A stretch of DNA of 64,000 bases from Todiramphus chloris collaris (GCA_025345505.1 JANVCC010000020.1:52129523-52193522); one strand, 5' to 3'; shown: positions 1-13,253, counted from the first letter of the stretch. Translations and numbers: made by a program. Notes: a model not told the origin generated them from the sequence alone.

Positions 1-3000
1 TTGCTAGTACCTATAGAAATGAGAGGGGATGAGTTATTGCTTGAAGATTAATAGTACTGTGTTGCACAGGGGTGTATTCTGCCATTCACAGACTTTCCAG
101 TGAAGTTCAACGAGCTGTCCTCAGCTTCTAACAAATAATGAGGGCTGTAACTTTCTTGTAAACCCTCCCTTTCCCTCAAAAAATTTAGTATTTACATTAT
201 TCAGCAGAAGTTTGTCAGCTGGAGGGTGTTTGTGTTTTGTTCTCAGCGTGTGAGGGCTCTGTAAGGAGTTGCTCTGTCAAGACCTTTGGTTTTGGAGCTG
301 ATGTTCCTTATGTGGTCCTGATGGATGTGCTTGAAAATCCACCTTTCTCTGAGCATGGCAAGGGTTTGTTTGGTAAGGTGAGGGTGTTTTTGGAGGGCTG
401 TGGGTTAGGAATAGGGGTATGGAGGGATTCATGATAAATCTAATGGTCAAATTATTCTCTAGCTGCATGATTTGCAATGAAATTGTAAGCTGAAAGGATG
501 AAATATATGTTATCAAAGCTCATGAAAATATTTGTAAGAAGTGGCATTACAGGGAGGTAAGAGGAAGGGGGGCAGAAGGCTCTGGGCCAACATTTTAGTT
601 AAATTGACTTTCAAAACCTATTTGGCATGGACTGGATGAATACCTGATGTTTCTATAGCAGGCTTGTGCTGCTCCCACAGCAGGCACTGGCTGGGAATAC
701 CCAGATCTGCTCCAGTAAGCCAGATTGCTCTGGAGGCTGCTGTGGCCATGTCCTCCACCACGGGAGACAGAATGTCACCCTTAATATTTGTAATTACAAA
801 GTGCAATAGTGACATCCACAGACAGGAGGCATGGCAACAGTAGATTTGTGACAACTACCTTTGCTGTGATGCGACTCTGCCTCTAGCAATAGGGAACAAC
901 AGAATGACACCAAAGACCATCTTCAGCTTCCCTTGCATCTCTTTCAAGAGGGATGACAAAATAGATGTGTAAGGACACTACTTATTTCCTAATTGTGGAT
1001 AAAAAAGATTTAAATGAAGGATAGTAATTTCTGCTTTTAGTCTGAACAAGCTTCTGAAGATCAAATATTTCTACTATGTCTTCAAAAAAATCGAGTTTCT
1101 TAGTAGCTGGGGAAACAACGCAAAAGCTCAACTATGCTTGAAATGCAGTATATGCCACGTTGGTGTTAATCATTTTGTGATATGTGGCGTGATGCCTTTA
1201 ATCACCTATGAGAACTTTCAGGAGTTGTTAACATTTTCTTTCATTTGTAGAGCAATGTCATTCTCTGTTTTTGGAGGAAAGAATAACCCTCTGTTGGCTT
1301 ATGCAAATAAATCATCTCTTAATACACTTGAAACAGAATGATTCCCGAAGGAAGATGAGTGGCAAATCAAACTGCCTGTAAATGAAAGTAACCTCTCAGA
1401 CCAGAGTTACAAATGTTTTATTCAGATGAACAAAGCGTCTTTATTTTAGCATTTTAATCCATTTTCCTTTCGCTTTTTTTCCAAATAGCACTGCCACCCT
1501 GAAATGACAAGGATTGATCGTTAAATCACAGTTGCGTAATTTGCCTCATCACTCCTCTGTAGACAGTGTTTGACTGAAAGTTCAGGTCTTCTGATGACTA
1601 TTGCTAATACGGAATTTTTCAAGTTTTGGGAAATATATTACAATTTTTGACAAAAATGGAAACGGTTTGCTACTTGGATGATTAACATTTAATTAATAGC
1701 TTTGCAAAAGAATTGAATGTGTTGCTTCTAATTAGTTAAAGGGATTGTACGCTTAGTGCATCCCAACATGATAGGGTTTTTTTTTTCCCCAGTTGCCTCT
1801 GTAGCTGCTTATTTAAAATTCTGAATGTTGCCTTTAATGTGGACAGCTTTGGCAGTCAGTGTTTTCCAAGTCACTTAAGTTTTGCTACTTTATTAGTCTG
1901 CAGTGAATCATCTAGGGGATAATGTTTTGTAAACATTTATATAGTATTGTCATATTTTTAACACTGTAAGAGTGTCATGGTCCAAAAAAATGGTGCTTTT
2001 TAGCCAATATGTTTTTACGAAACTACCCCTCACCAGCAGTCCGGGATTATATAACTGTATTTATACCTGCAGTAGCTAGGGTGAAAGTTTTCTCGGAAAG
2101 GAAAAACGCAGCATGTAAATGTTGTATTGCTTTTTCCAGTTTGTGAAGCTGAATGAGAAGACAATTGCCTGCTTTTAACTGTAATCATGAGCTTTTTTAT
2201 TATTACTATATTTTTTTTATTCCTTCCCTGAACCTTGCTTTGCTACGTGTATCAGATCGCTGTTGCTCTGCCAACGCTGCGTGTGTTTCCATGTTCAGGA
2301 GGATTTTTGATGATCTGCTCTCAACTGCCAGAAGTGTAGTCAATGAACTGATGCTCCCAAGGTCACCCATAATGCGCGTGGGTGTATTTCCCCGCTGTAA
2401 ACTGTGTTCACAGCCATCCCAGCAAATGGAACTGGCTTTGATTTTGGGCTTTGGCCGGAGCTTCAGACAGATCTGCCTCTTCACTTAAAGCCGGGCAGAG
2501 AGAAAGCTGCAAGTACAGAGAAAAAAACATAGAAACAATGGAGTTGATCAGGCCAGGGGCTTTAATTAAAAACCCAGCACAAAGCTTACCAAATGTACAC
2601 TGCGTAGCTCATGCTAAAGTTTAATAAAAGCAGATTCACATTTATTTATTAAGCAGATAGTTTTTTAAGGTACATTTCTACTCATTTGTTAAACAGTTGG
2701 GGGTTTTTAGGCAAGGGATAGTTGATGCTGGCAATAGAAAAGATTCATTTATATCTCTAGATTTCAGGAGGCAATGTTCTTACACTGTTAGTTTTATTGG
2801 GTTTGTAATATTTACTTCTGAAGCCAAGCACAGGTTGCATTAAATGTAATGAGGGAGTTTTAAGAGTGTTTGAAAGCAACAGAAAACCCTGTAAATTAAA
2901 TTCAGTTAACTGTAAGGCAGAAGATCCCCCCCACATATATAGGTATGTGTGTATATATGTGTGGATGTAATGTAGGTATATTTAATAAGAGAGGACCTGC

Positions 3001-3560
3001 ATATTTTTTTCTCTACGAACACTCATGCAGATGGCCTTTCTTTTTTTTTTTTTTCTTTTAAAAGACAAGGTAGGTTTATATTTGGACATATTGAGGGCAG
3101 GCTTTGTGCTTAGTTTTGCATGAATGGAAGCAGATCCCAAAATCATTGTAGTCATCTGGTCTGACTTTCTATGCCTCTTCTGTGCAACGTAGGAAATGTT
3201 TGGGCTGGATTTCCCCAACGTGTAAAATCATATGGTGCAGGCACCACTGTTGACATTAGCTGCTCCATAAAAGAGAGTGTTGTATCTGTGTGTTCACAGT
3301 GGGTTGCATATAATATACAAGGAACAGCCACATCAGCAGGGCACCCAGACAGTGACAAGTCACGTTTATCTCAGTGGTGTTTTGGCTGCAATCCCTTTGA
3401 GAGTCCAGAAAAAGCCTAACATATCATATACTCTCATATGAACCTTTTGTCCACAAAGTAGAGTACTGAAATTGCTCGATGTGAGTGTGTAGGTAGCTGG
3501 GGAGATGTAACCAGACAGCTGTAGGCTGTTTTTATTGATTTCTTTCTTCTTTAAATTCAG
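1..3560. other. Intronic sequence without recognised genes
   Basis: AT-rich unique sequence. Open frames reach 111 codons (2153-2488, plus) but show no recognisable domain or convincing splice pattern. Short T runs (near 1766 and 3040) and a TA/TG-rich stretch near 2935-2965 are the only simple repeats noted. I see no CR1 signature. Confidence 0.6.
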
Positions 3561-3660
3561 GACCTATGACCGCGCTATCACCCAGTCAGCAGCACAGAAG
3601 GACCATGACCTTGTTCTTGTTGAAGTCAGTGAGAGTTTTGCTGTTGACTTCAACAAGAAC
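3561..3660 (+). other. Exon-like segment ending in a hairpin-forming repeat
   Basis: A pyrimidine-rich tract ending TTAAATTCAG (3551-3560) is followed by 100 bp that are open in one frame (TYDRAITQSAAQKDHD...) and then by GTGAGT (3661-3666), so both splice signals are present. The 100-bp length does not preserve frame, and the 3' half is an inverted repeat (3613-3660), so this is more likely a fossil palindromic transposable element with chance splice signals than a real exon. Confidence 0.15.
3613..3660. repeat. Inverted repeat, 16-bp perfect arms, 16-nt loop
   Basis: The left arm GTTCTTGTTGAAGTCA (3613-3628) is the exact reverse complement of the right arm TGACTTCAACAAGAAC (3645-3660). The loop is GTGAGAGTTTTGCTGT. 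The TTGACTTCAA core with a GTTTTGC linker resembles an old palindromic interspersed repeat widely seen in reptile and bird DNA; the family name is not certain. Partial relatives occur at 13254-13277 and 35571-35592. Confidence 0.8.
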
Positions 3661-3666
3661 GTGAGT

Positions 3667-4595
3667 CCAAGGTGAGAGAACTGGCTGCAGATCTTTAATA
3701 GAAAAAGTCTAACACTTCTTATTTCTTTTGGGTAATATTTAACTGTTTAGGTTTCTCTCTCTGACATCTACACAGAAAAGAGAGTTCTGCCTTGCAGGAG
3801 CTTGTTGCAAGATTAAAGCTGAAGTTATATACTGTTGCACAACATTGCTTGGCTGCTTTCCTGAGGTTTTTATTGTCATTGTTTTTTTAGATAGTATTAT
3901 AAATGAAGGATGCAGAGAAATCGTGAGATTTATTGAAAGGGGTTTTTTTTTTGCAACAGCACAGTATTAGTTGTGGTTTTAAAGATACCAATCACTGATA
4001 GTTCCTTAGTGTTCCTGATAATCAAGCCCACCTCTGTGGCAAACAAGTAGCCAGATGAATCGGAGGTAAGACACTACAGTGTCTGTGCACTGGAGATGTG
4101 CATCGAGAACGACGATGGTTTTCAGAAGGGGGTTCTAAAGTCTTGTGGGGTTGTGTTTTATTGTTTTGGTTTTTGATGTTTGCTTCAGGTTATGAGGACA
4201 GACTTACTCTCAGGGACTTGTCCCTGCAGTCTTGTGGAAACTTGTTAACCTTTTAACATGGGAATTCTCTTCTATGACCCAGCAGGCACCTGTTTAGCAG
4301 CAAGAATCATTTTTATATTATATTTGTTTTTCCTGATAAAGCACTGTCAGAGATATGATCCATGGAGAGGGGAGCTGAGAGCTGGCTGGGTGCTTTAGAA
4401 TCTCTCTAGCTATACTGGCAGTTGTTCATTAAGGCTCTAAATATGTCACCTGAGACTTGCTAGAATTGTGAGCGGGATAATTATGATGAGATCATGATTC
4501 ATCCTGGGTCTTTATCCTGCTACTTGAGTATGGCACCATGTATGACTAATTCACAGACTGAGATATAAACTTGCAAATATTGTTCATTTTGAAGG

Positions 4596-4627
<32 letters not shown>

Positions 4628-7560
4628 TTCCGTGAAATACATACTTCCATATTCTGACTTTATTTGGCTGCATATAGACTTCCTTTCTGAGATTATGGTG
4701 ATCATGGATAAAGGCTTCCTCTGTACCTTGCTTAACTTTTGTTTCATTTGGTTACTTGGCATGCCCCTTCCATTGCCTTCACATCCAACTGAAGCAGCTT
4801 CTCAGTGAACAACCATCTTCTGTTACCAGATACCCTTTTGTGTACCGCGGATGCAGGAACTTCCACAGTCTCTAAAGATGGCTTTGCTTTTGGAGAAAGG
4901 GAAACTAGGGCAAATCCAAATCTGTTGCCCCATGCAGTTTATTCATTTGGTTTGTATTTTGAAGATGCCTTGAAAGAAGGACTAGAACTTGATTTTAACT
5001 GAAAAGAAGAAAATGGGTGGGGGAAAGGCATATGTTATACCGAAGAATGTGATGTTAATCTTTCTGATTTAGAGTAGTTTGCTATAATCATGTTTCATGT
5101 GGCTTGGAAAAACTGTCAATAGCATCAACAATGGTTATATCCTATAGCTGCAGTGGCCTGATTTGTCGGACTTGGTGCTACGTAAAGTGTCATATTGTTT
5201 TTTTCTTTCCTTACTCTGCCTTGTATTTTGAAGAAGGTGAATACAATTATAGTGTTCATTTATTGGAAAAATAAGCCAGTGTACATTAAGTGACTTGCCC
5301 AACACATGAAACCTGTCGGTGCTAAAGACTACAACAATAATTGCATTGTCTTGTAGCTTTATGTGCATATACATGTGAAAAGTGCTTCCTAAGCTGCTTG
5401 AACAGAAATGTAGGGAAAGGGCCTTACAGACTTGTTTATCCTTAATATTTGCCTTTTAAGTACTATTTTTTTTTTTTTTCAAGTTTCCGTTATTCTAAGA
5501 GAAAATAAATGAATAGAGTAACTGGGGGGAAGAAAAAAAAAGAAAAAAATGTTCCTTTGTTTGAAAGAAGTGGAAACCATCCTCTGAAAAATCCTGCCTG
5601 TTCAGAAATCCAGTTCAATTTCAGCAGCCACAGCTTTCCGGTTTTGCTTTAAGGATGTGGAGTTATTGACAATCCTACATATCCGTGAAAGGATAAGTAA
5701 ATGAATTGTTATTAAGGAGTGTTGAAAGAAGTGATTGTCATCGAAGAGTTAGAAAACTGTTAATGTCAGGATTGACAAGGAGGTAATTATACTTCAGTAG
5801 CTTTGTATTCCATTGATGTTTACTGGCAGGAAATCTGGAGGGTATTTCAGAGGCCTGTAGCCTGCCTCTTCCTTATTCACATTTTCTGCTTCTGTGTCTT
5901 CTGGTCTCGTTTGTCCCTTTCACATACAGACGCTTATATGCATATTCGCTTGGGGGGGTGGGTTGTTTAAAAAGCTGCAACCCTCTTTCTCCTTTCACGG
6001 GATGTAAAAGGATTGTTTCATTCAGATTACAGCAGTTCATTGGAAGTTATTATCAATAATGAGTACAAAACAGGCCCTATTCTGACATTTCGTGTGCTTT
6101 CTGTGTTTTGGGTTATCTGTGCTTTAAATGGCAAGAACATGAGGGAACTTCTCAGCTTAAAGCGTGCAATGTTGATGTCCTCTTTTCTTGACTTCCTGAG
6201 TGGCACTTGGCAGAAGACTGCAAGCGTTGGGCTGATATCCCACAAGGAGGTAAAAATAACACAGAGGAGAATGACTGGAGAATCGGTGTGATGGCTTTGG
6301 TTTTATTTATTGATAAAAATTTTTCAAGCCTGGAGTTTGCCATGTCTGGGAAGTTACGTATTTCATCTGATACAAAACTGTAGCTTCTGACACCCCAGAA
6401 ATCTTTACATATCCTGTACTTGTGTGTCCAGGAATTCACACCATTTCTGTCATTACCTAGTAAGAAGGCTGTCTTTATAGGATTGTGTGAATAAAAAGGT
6501 TTTCCTCAGAGCCATCTATTCCTCTTTTGGAGCTTTTGAGGTCTTAATTGGGAATACTTTGCAACAGCAAGATGTGCATGGGCCAGCTAAGGAACTTAAG
6601 AGATTTATTTATGGTTATTTTTTTACATATATACATTTGACACCAATATCCCTAGCCTATTTATTACAACAGTTGAATCTTGCTACTAAACTGTCTGGAC
6701 AGAAGATTGAGGTAATTCTCTTGCTGTTTAGCATACCAAGAGTTATGTACTCACTGTGGTACAATGATTAGTTCTGAGAAGCAAAGGGCTACTGGCAATT
6801 CTCCTGTGCTTAATGTGCTTGACTGGCCATTTCAGGTGAGGGATGCTTCTCTCAGCTGCTCTACAAAGGACAGCAGCTTGGGCAGAAGAGACCCAAAAGG
6901 TTTGTAAATCTTGAAATCTGCAGAGCAGTTTCTGACACTGACACCTTCCTTGGGCTGCTGCTGCAGTGACGTTTCTGTTGAGTGAAATGAAGAGCTGGTA
7001 CTCTTCTTCAGTCAGACAGTTTCTTGAGTGCTCCTGCCTGTGCTACAACAAGACCTGGTTTTCTCCCTCAAAGCATGGAGTGCCTTCAGTTCCCTCCTTT
7101 GGTAGAATGAGATCTTCCCTCTTTCCTCAGAGTGACAAAAATGGGCAACTGAGTTGGCTTGGGTATTTATACGGTACCAACTCTGCAGAGCCTGTGGAGG
7201 TCAAGTGGTCTCAGTCCTGAGGGACTCAGTCCTATTTAGTATGCAGCTCCTGTGGCAGCGGGTGGCTCTTGCTGTATTAGGTCAGGGCTAAGACACTCAG
7301 GAGACTGTGTCCTTTGCCTTTAGGAACTGGGGTATGAAAAACAAATGCAGGACCATGCTGAACACCTTTAATTTCTGATGATGGTGCCAGCAACTCTCCA
7401 TAAGCAGCCTTACAAACCAATCGGCTGGCAATTTACCCACATAAATAGCTGCAGTGCTAATTTTTAGAGGTGCTCAGCACCATCTGCTCTCATAGGACTC
7501 ACCTTACTGAAGAGAAGGTTAAGTGGCTATTTAATCATGGTCTGTAAGTACCCACTGAGG
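3667..7560. other. Intronic sequence without recognised genes
   Basis: Holds a poly-T tract at 4596-4629 interrupted by one C, poly-A and poly-T runs near 5465-5550, and otherwise unique AT-rich sequence. The open frames present (up to 95 codons) show no domain I recognise. Confidence 0.6.
4596..4629. repeat. Poly-T tract
   Basis: A run of 34 bases, T except for one C at 4608. Confidence 0.95.
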
Positions 7561-7872
7561 GATAAGATGTCTGGAGCAAAGGACTCTCTAAGCTAGCAGG
7601 CAAAACCACAAGATCCAGCAGCATCAAGTCAGCAAAGATCAAATGGGAAATGCAAGACATATTTTAAAGTGAGGGTAATTAGTCCTTGGAACAACTTGCC
7701 AGTGGACGTGGTGAAACTGTCCATCATTGCAAGCGTTTAAATCATGTCTTACGCTCTATTGCAGTGACAAGTAGTTGGGCTAGACAGAGAGGCTTAGCAG
7801 GGAGAAACAGCATGACCTGTGTCATGCAGAAGGTTGCACGAGATGGTAACATATCCCTTCTGGCTATAAAGT
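7561..7872 (+). mobile_element. Ancient CR1/L3-like LINE, 3' end relic
   Basis: The order of motifs follows the 3' end of the old CR1 family retained in turtles, crocodilians and birds: GCTAGCAGGCAAA, AAGATCCA, GTGAGGGTAATTA, TTGGAACAACTTGCC, GACCTGTGTCATGCAGAAGGT, and a terminal CCCTTCTGGCTATAAAGTGA. Within it the degraded end of ORF2 (TVRVISPWNNLPVDVV-like) can still be read around 7660-7720. It is clearly more diverged than the other CR1 copies here. It is non-coding now. Confidence 0.7.
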
Positions 7873-9963
7873 GATACACCTGGAGTCTGGGGTGCTCTGC
7901 AAAACTCAGTGAGAGAGGAGAATTTCTTACAGCACCTCTCCAACTTTAAAAATTGGCTTCCATCCTCTGGTAAGCTATGAAAGTCTTTTTGTGGGCAGAA
8001 GATGTATAAGGCCTAGAGATGGAGTGTTATGTTACTGAGCTGGGCAATAAAAATTCAAGTCCCTGGTCTGTGTCAAGGAGGGCAAGGTTTGGGTTTTGTT
8101 TTTTTTTTTAACCCAAGCGCAATATTAGACAATGTATAGAATGTAGTCCATCCCTCTCATCTTGTTAGCTGCTGACCTATCAACTTAAATACTTCAAGTT
8201 TACCCCTGAAAGCTAGTTTGAAATGAGACAAAGTACATCTCTCTGAAATGATTTAACTCCAATGAAATGTGATATTTTCCTTAAAATTTCCAATTAGGTT
8301 ATGTGCTCAGGACCTGTGAAAAATCAGCTTTGAGCAAACAGGAAATGAAACAATCACACCATGATTCGGGCTGGGGGAAGTTCTGCTATTTCACTGAAGA
8401 GATAATGCAGTTCTGAGAGTGGAGGATTAACCATGACAATCTTCTTGGGGGGTGGAGGCGAGATGTTTTGTTGAGGATTCAAAAGAGAGGCCAGCTGGGG
8501 CAAGCAGAGAAAAGTCTTTCAGTTGCAGGGCACACTGTGAATAAGGATGCAGAGAATCGCAGGAGAGAGCAGAGGAGGAGGGAGGGCAAGTGCTGCGCAC
8601 TCTGCCCAAGCAATCTCTCCAGCTGGGACCTCTGGATGAGCTGCGCTGTGCTCCTTTCCATCTGGGAAATGGAGCCAGAGGATGCGAACGGAAAGGAAGA
8701 CCAAGATTGTACCTTCTTGCTCCCAGTATATGGTGTGATTTACACTAAATTAATTATAGTACATTATGGCTGGTTTCCACATAAGCACTTAGATTTGTGT
8801 GTGGCATTCTGTAGGGGGTGGCTTCTGTTTATTTGATGGGTTTTGGATTGTTTTCTTGATAGCAAGAAAACATCTGCAGGGCAAACTCCCTGAACTTGTA
8901 GTAGGAAGGATACTTTTGACTTGTAGCATGAATATTTGTTAGCTCTCTGTTTTTCTACATTGATAGTGATCTCCCTACAGACACAGCCTTACACCCTTTT
9001 TCTGATGGTGAACCACCATGGGTTTCCCCTGTATCTGAAATCTTCGTATGCATGGCTGGCACTTCAATTGGATCCACTTGGTGGGCCAGCATTGCCTAGG
9101 ATCTAGTAATACAGCATTCACGTGAGACACTCCCCCTTTCCCCCAATCTTCCCCCAAAAGTGAGGTGAGGATGGGGAGAGAAGTTAGATTCAACTCCAAG
9201 ACAGGTTGAAAAGAAAAAGAAAAGGCAGTTTTGGACTTGTCAGCATTTTGGGTCTGTCAGTTGCTGCTAATTGCAGCCCATGGAGGGCTTAGCTCCACAG
9301 GCAAAGCATTTTCCTTATCAATGTTGCCACAGAGCACAAGGGCTTTCTTTAAAGCTTTAAAGAAAATTGAGGGGTTTTAGAGATGTAAGCTTTTCTTAGT
9401 ATCAACTGTCACTTGTATGTTGCACTCTTAATACTAATAAGTTAATACTGTATATGCCTGGAAACAAATGCTTTTCATTAATTCTGAGAAAGTCTGGAGG
9501 CTATTCGATTTGTGTGCTTGCTTGATGAAATTACGGTATATCAGTGGTCAAAAGGATGTTGCATGGTAATTTATATGACACTCGGGGCAAATCAGAGAGC
9601 AGTTTTAGCTGACACGTGTGGTAAAATGTGCAGCCGTTACAATATTTTCAGTTCCTTAATTTGTCTCTGAAGTGTTACGTGGGGTTTGATTTTGCACAGG
9701 CAATTTAGAGCTCAAATATTTAGATGTAGCCTTTTGAATCATTTGGTATGTGTTTTTTTTCTACATGTTTTAATGATGTCTGAAACCATTTACAAATTTC
9801 ACAAAACAATTTGGAAACTATATGTGCAAGGAAAGAGATAACCCTCAATAGTAGGATGACTTTGGACAACGTTTTTTGCATGCAAAATTTGCTCAGTGAT
9901 AGTCAGAGTGGAGTCACAGATGTCCACCCATCACAGGAAAACTCTGTTGTGGTCTTGATGTGG
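7873..9963. other. Intronic sequence without recognised genes
   Basis: A purine-rich, somewhat GC-richer patch at 8440-8700 carries overlapping open frames (to 122 codons on plus) but no domain. The rest is unique AT-rich DNA. Confidence 0.55.
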
Positions 9964-10728
9964 TCCTGTTTAACAAACCTGATCTCCTTCTGTGGCAGGG
10001 TGACTCGCTTGTTGGATGAAGGCAAGCCTGTGGATGTTGTCTATCTTGACTTTAGCAAGTCATTCAACACCATTTCCCACAGTGTTCTATTAGAGAAATT
10101 GACTGCTCTTGGCTTGGATGGGTTTATGCTTTCCTGGGTGAAAAACTGGTTGGATGGACGAGTCCAAAGAGTTGTGGTCAATGGAGTTAAATCCAGTTGG
10201 CTGCCAGTCATGAGTAGTGTCCCCCAGGGCTCAGTACTGGGGCCACTCCTGTTTAACATCTTCATCAATGATTTGGTTGAGAGGATAGAGTGCACCCTTG
10301 GCAAATTTGCAGATGACGCCAAGCTAGGTGGAAGTGTCGACCTGCTTGAGGGTAGGGAAGCTCTACAAAGGCATCTAGATAGGCTGGATCACTGGGCCAA
10401 GGCCAATTTCATGAGTTTCAATAAGGCCAAATTCTGGGTCCTGCACATGGGCTACAACAACCCCCAGCAGCACTACAGGCTTGGGGAGGAGTGGCTGGAG
10501 AGCTGCCAGGTAGAGAAGGACCTGAGGGTGTTGTTTGACAGCTGCCTGAACATGAGCCAGCAGTGTGCCCAGGTGGCCAAGAAGGCCAATGGCATCCTGG
10601 CCTGGATCAGGAACAGTGTGGTCAGCAGGAGCAGGGAGGTGATCATCCTTTTGTACTCGGCTTTGGTGAGGCTGCACCTCAAAATACTGTGTCCAGTTTT
10701 GGGCCCCTCTCTACAAGAAGGACATTGA
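9964..10728 (+). pseudogene. CR1 ORF2 reverse-transcriptase remnant
   Basis: An open frame covers the palm and thumb of the CR1 reverse transcriptase from SCLTNLISF. The FADD catalytic motif is near 10306-10317. The frame ends at 10728 because of a single inserted base around 10682; the thumb continues in another frame from about 10686 ([21 protein letters not shown]). The endonuclease domain and the start of ORF2 are absent. The first 150 bases of the longer open frame beginning at 9811 are flanking DNA, not CR1. Confidence 0.85.
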
Positions 10729-11194
10729 GGTGCTGGAGAGGGTACAGAGGTGGGCTACAAAGCTAGTAAAGGGTTTGGAGCATGTCTCTTATGAGGAAAG
10801 GCTGAAGGATCTGGGGCTGTTTAGCCTTAAGAAAGGAAAACTGAGGGGAGACCTTATTGCCCTCTACAACTACCGGAAGGGAAGCTGTAGTGAGGTGGGA
10901 GTTGGTCTGTTCTCCCTGGTGACAAGCAAAAGAACAAGAGGAAATGGCCTGAGGTTGAACCAGGGGAGGTTCAGGCTGGATTAGGAAGCATTTCTTTACA
11001 GAAAGGGTTGTCAGGCATTGGAATGGCCTGCCCAGGGAGGTGGTGGAGTCACCATCCTTGAAAGTGTTAAAGAGGCAGTTAGATGTTGTGCTTAGGGACA
11101 TGCTTTAGTGGTTTCTGATAGGACTAGGAATAAGATTGGACTTGATGATCTTAAAGGTCTCTTCTAGCCAAAACTATTCTATGATTCTATGATG
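9964..11194 (+). mobile_element. CR1 LINE, 5'-truncated
   Basis: This is a CR1 non-LTR retrotransposon whose homology starts abruptly inside ORF2 at SCLTNLISF and runs to the canonical 3' end ATTCTATGATTCTATGATG. 5' truncation by incomplete reverse transcription is the norm for the family, and CR1 lacks a poly-A tail, as here. Reverse-transcriptase landmarks in order are [32 protein letters not shown] and the active-site FADD in [11 protein letters not shown]. The copy is dead: a one-base insertion near 10682 shifts the frame, and a two-base loss near 10982 (GGATTAGG) shifts it again. Confidence 0.95.
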
Positions 11195-12490
11195 TCCAGT
11201 CTGAGACAAATTTGGCCAATTCCTGCTCTTATTGATAGCAGCCATGTTATTTAGCAGCACTCTACTTTGCCTCAAAGTTGAATGCAATCTAGTGTAGTAA
11301 TATAACAGTAGCAAAAGATCAGAAATAATATCTTCAAAGCTTGCACTGGAAGTCTCCAAAGAGGTCTGCAGTTTTCCCCTTTCCATCCTGCTTCCATGGA
11401 CAAATATTAGAATAAATTGTTCAAATAAAATGTGCCCACAGGAAGCAGTAATAGATGGCTTTGTGTCAAAGAAGAATATACACCAAAAAAAAATCGATTG
11501 CAGTCAGGTAACCTACAAGTAATTTAGACTAGCATCTGGCATTTTATATGTACGGGATTCATCTGAAGCTGTTACCATCAGGGGATTGGGGTGGAGTAGC
11601 AGGGAGTGAGGAAGGACTAGATTTGCTTGGCTTCTGTCTTTTGGCTGAGAAGATTTAAACTTTGTGGGAGACATCTGCTTTATTTCACAGAAACAAAAAG
11701 CAGATGGAGAAGAGGATATAAACCAAGCAATGGGAAGGTGCAAGGTTAACAGGGATAGTTACCTGCTGTGGACATACCTGTGTATTTCTTTGGATGAGGT
11801 AACACATGATTAAAAAAAGATTTATTAAGATTTGTAGTCATTATTAATAACACAGTTGTAATTACTCTACTATTATAACACCACCAGTAGCATCATTTCA
11901 ATGGGTGTTTCCATTTTAAAGCTGACTGGGTGAGAGTTGCTTCTTCCAACACATGCTCAAGCAGACTTAACCCATCCCCTTGCGAGCTTCAGAGCTGGAC
12001 TTGCTTTGCCAAAGTGCTCTGGGCTTACTACCAATGCTATCAAAACTGCTTTTCTATGTTGCAAAATGAACAGTCCTGGTGGACTTTAGGGGCTGTTGGC
12101 AAAAGTTTCGCTGACCTTATTCCAACAAGAATTTTCTCTGGTTTGGGTGAGAGCAAGGAAGGTATTTCTAACTTTTTCTATACTACAAGATCAAGTAGGC
12201 TGCCATTCAGTTGAATCTTGAACTGTGTGAGTTAAATGAGAGGAAAAAGCAGCTGCAGTCATGCTGTCTTGATGCCAAGCCAAATACAGTATTGGAGTGA
12301 CTCAAAGTAATAAATAGCCAGTGTGGTGATAATTCCATTTTAGCTAATTTGCACGTTCATTTGAGAAAAGTCTCTCAAATCAGAGCTGTAAAGCCCTGGG
12401 TGTTCTTGCAGCTTTAGACATAACTTGAAGGAGAATATCCAGATGTCACAAACAGTGAAATAACCAATGAGAAGTAGCTTCTCTAAACAA

Positions 12491-12512
12491 ATATATATAT
12501 ATATATATATAT
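12491..12512. repeat. (AT)11 microsatellite
   Basis: Eleven uninterrupted AT units followed by a T-rich stretch. Confidence 0.97.
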
Positions 12513-12813
12513 TTTATTTTTTTATTGGGGAGGTGGCCCAGGAGAGGGAGTCAAGTGTAACTCCCTGCAAAGCCCAGTGCAGATTTTACCTGCAATGGTT
12601 AAATCCTTTCAGTGCCCTGGGCAGCTGAAGTCACTGCTCAGAAATTTTGGCAGCCAGATGTTTTATTACTGTTTCTGCTGAACTTTAATAGGAAACATTT
12701 AGTGTGAACTTCTTGTGTTAGGTTTGTTCAGTCATATGCAACAAGGCTTTTAGGAAGAAAAGTTTTGTGTATTTTCATAATAACTGTGTGTGTGTGATGA
12801 AGAATGAAGGCAT

Positions 12814-12833
12814 GCACATATATGCACATATAT
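12814..12833. repeat. Short tandem duplication, 10-bp unit
   Basis: Two exact copies of GCACATATAT. Confidence 0.9.
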
Positions 12834-13125
12834 CCTTTTTATTATGTTCTGATATTTGTGTTATCTATTTTTGCATGAAATGCACTTGCATGGTTCTGGA
12901 CTAAATGCTTTATCTTTATTAATGTCATAAATATATTTGTAAGTGTAGTCACTGAAGTACAAATAAATACTGAGATATAATTGAGATGTATGTTTGTTAG
13001 ATTTTTATACATTAAACTGTTTAAATGACAGTTTTCTAAATAGGTGTGCTTGGCTATTCCCTTTCAAGAAAAATGAGAAGTTAAAAAAGAAAATATTTTA
13101 AAATCTTGTGATGCTAGAAATGTAG

Positions 13126-13243
13126 GTTTTGGTTGTGTTTGTTTTTTTGTGGGGGTTTATTTTTTTGGTTTTGTTTGGTTTGGTTTTGGTTTGTTTTCTT
13201 TTTTGTTTGGTTGGGTTTTGTTGTTGTTTTGGTTTGGTTTTTT
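13126..13243. repeat. T/G-rich low-complexity block
   Basis: About 118 bp made almost only of T and G, with irregular TTTGG and TTTTGG units. It is not a regular telomeric array. Confidence 0.9.
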
Positions 13244-13253
13244 CCCCAGTGCT

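Noticed and set aside
2153..2488. 111-codon plus frame
   Set aside because: First third is translated T-rich low complexity; no recognised motif in the rest.
9811..9963. N-terminal extension of the CR1 open frame
   Set aside because: It shows no CR1 similarity before SCLTNLI; the frame merely reads into flanking DNA.
13126..13243. Interstitial telomere-like TTTTGG sequence
   Set aside because: Vertebrate telomere repeat is TTAGGG; the units here are irregular T/G low complexity.
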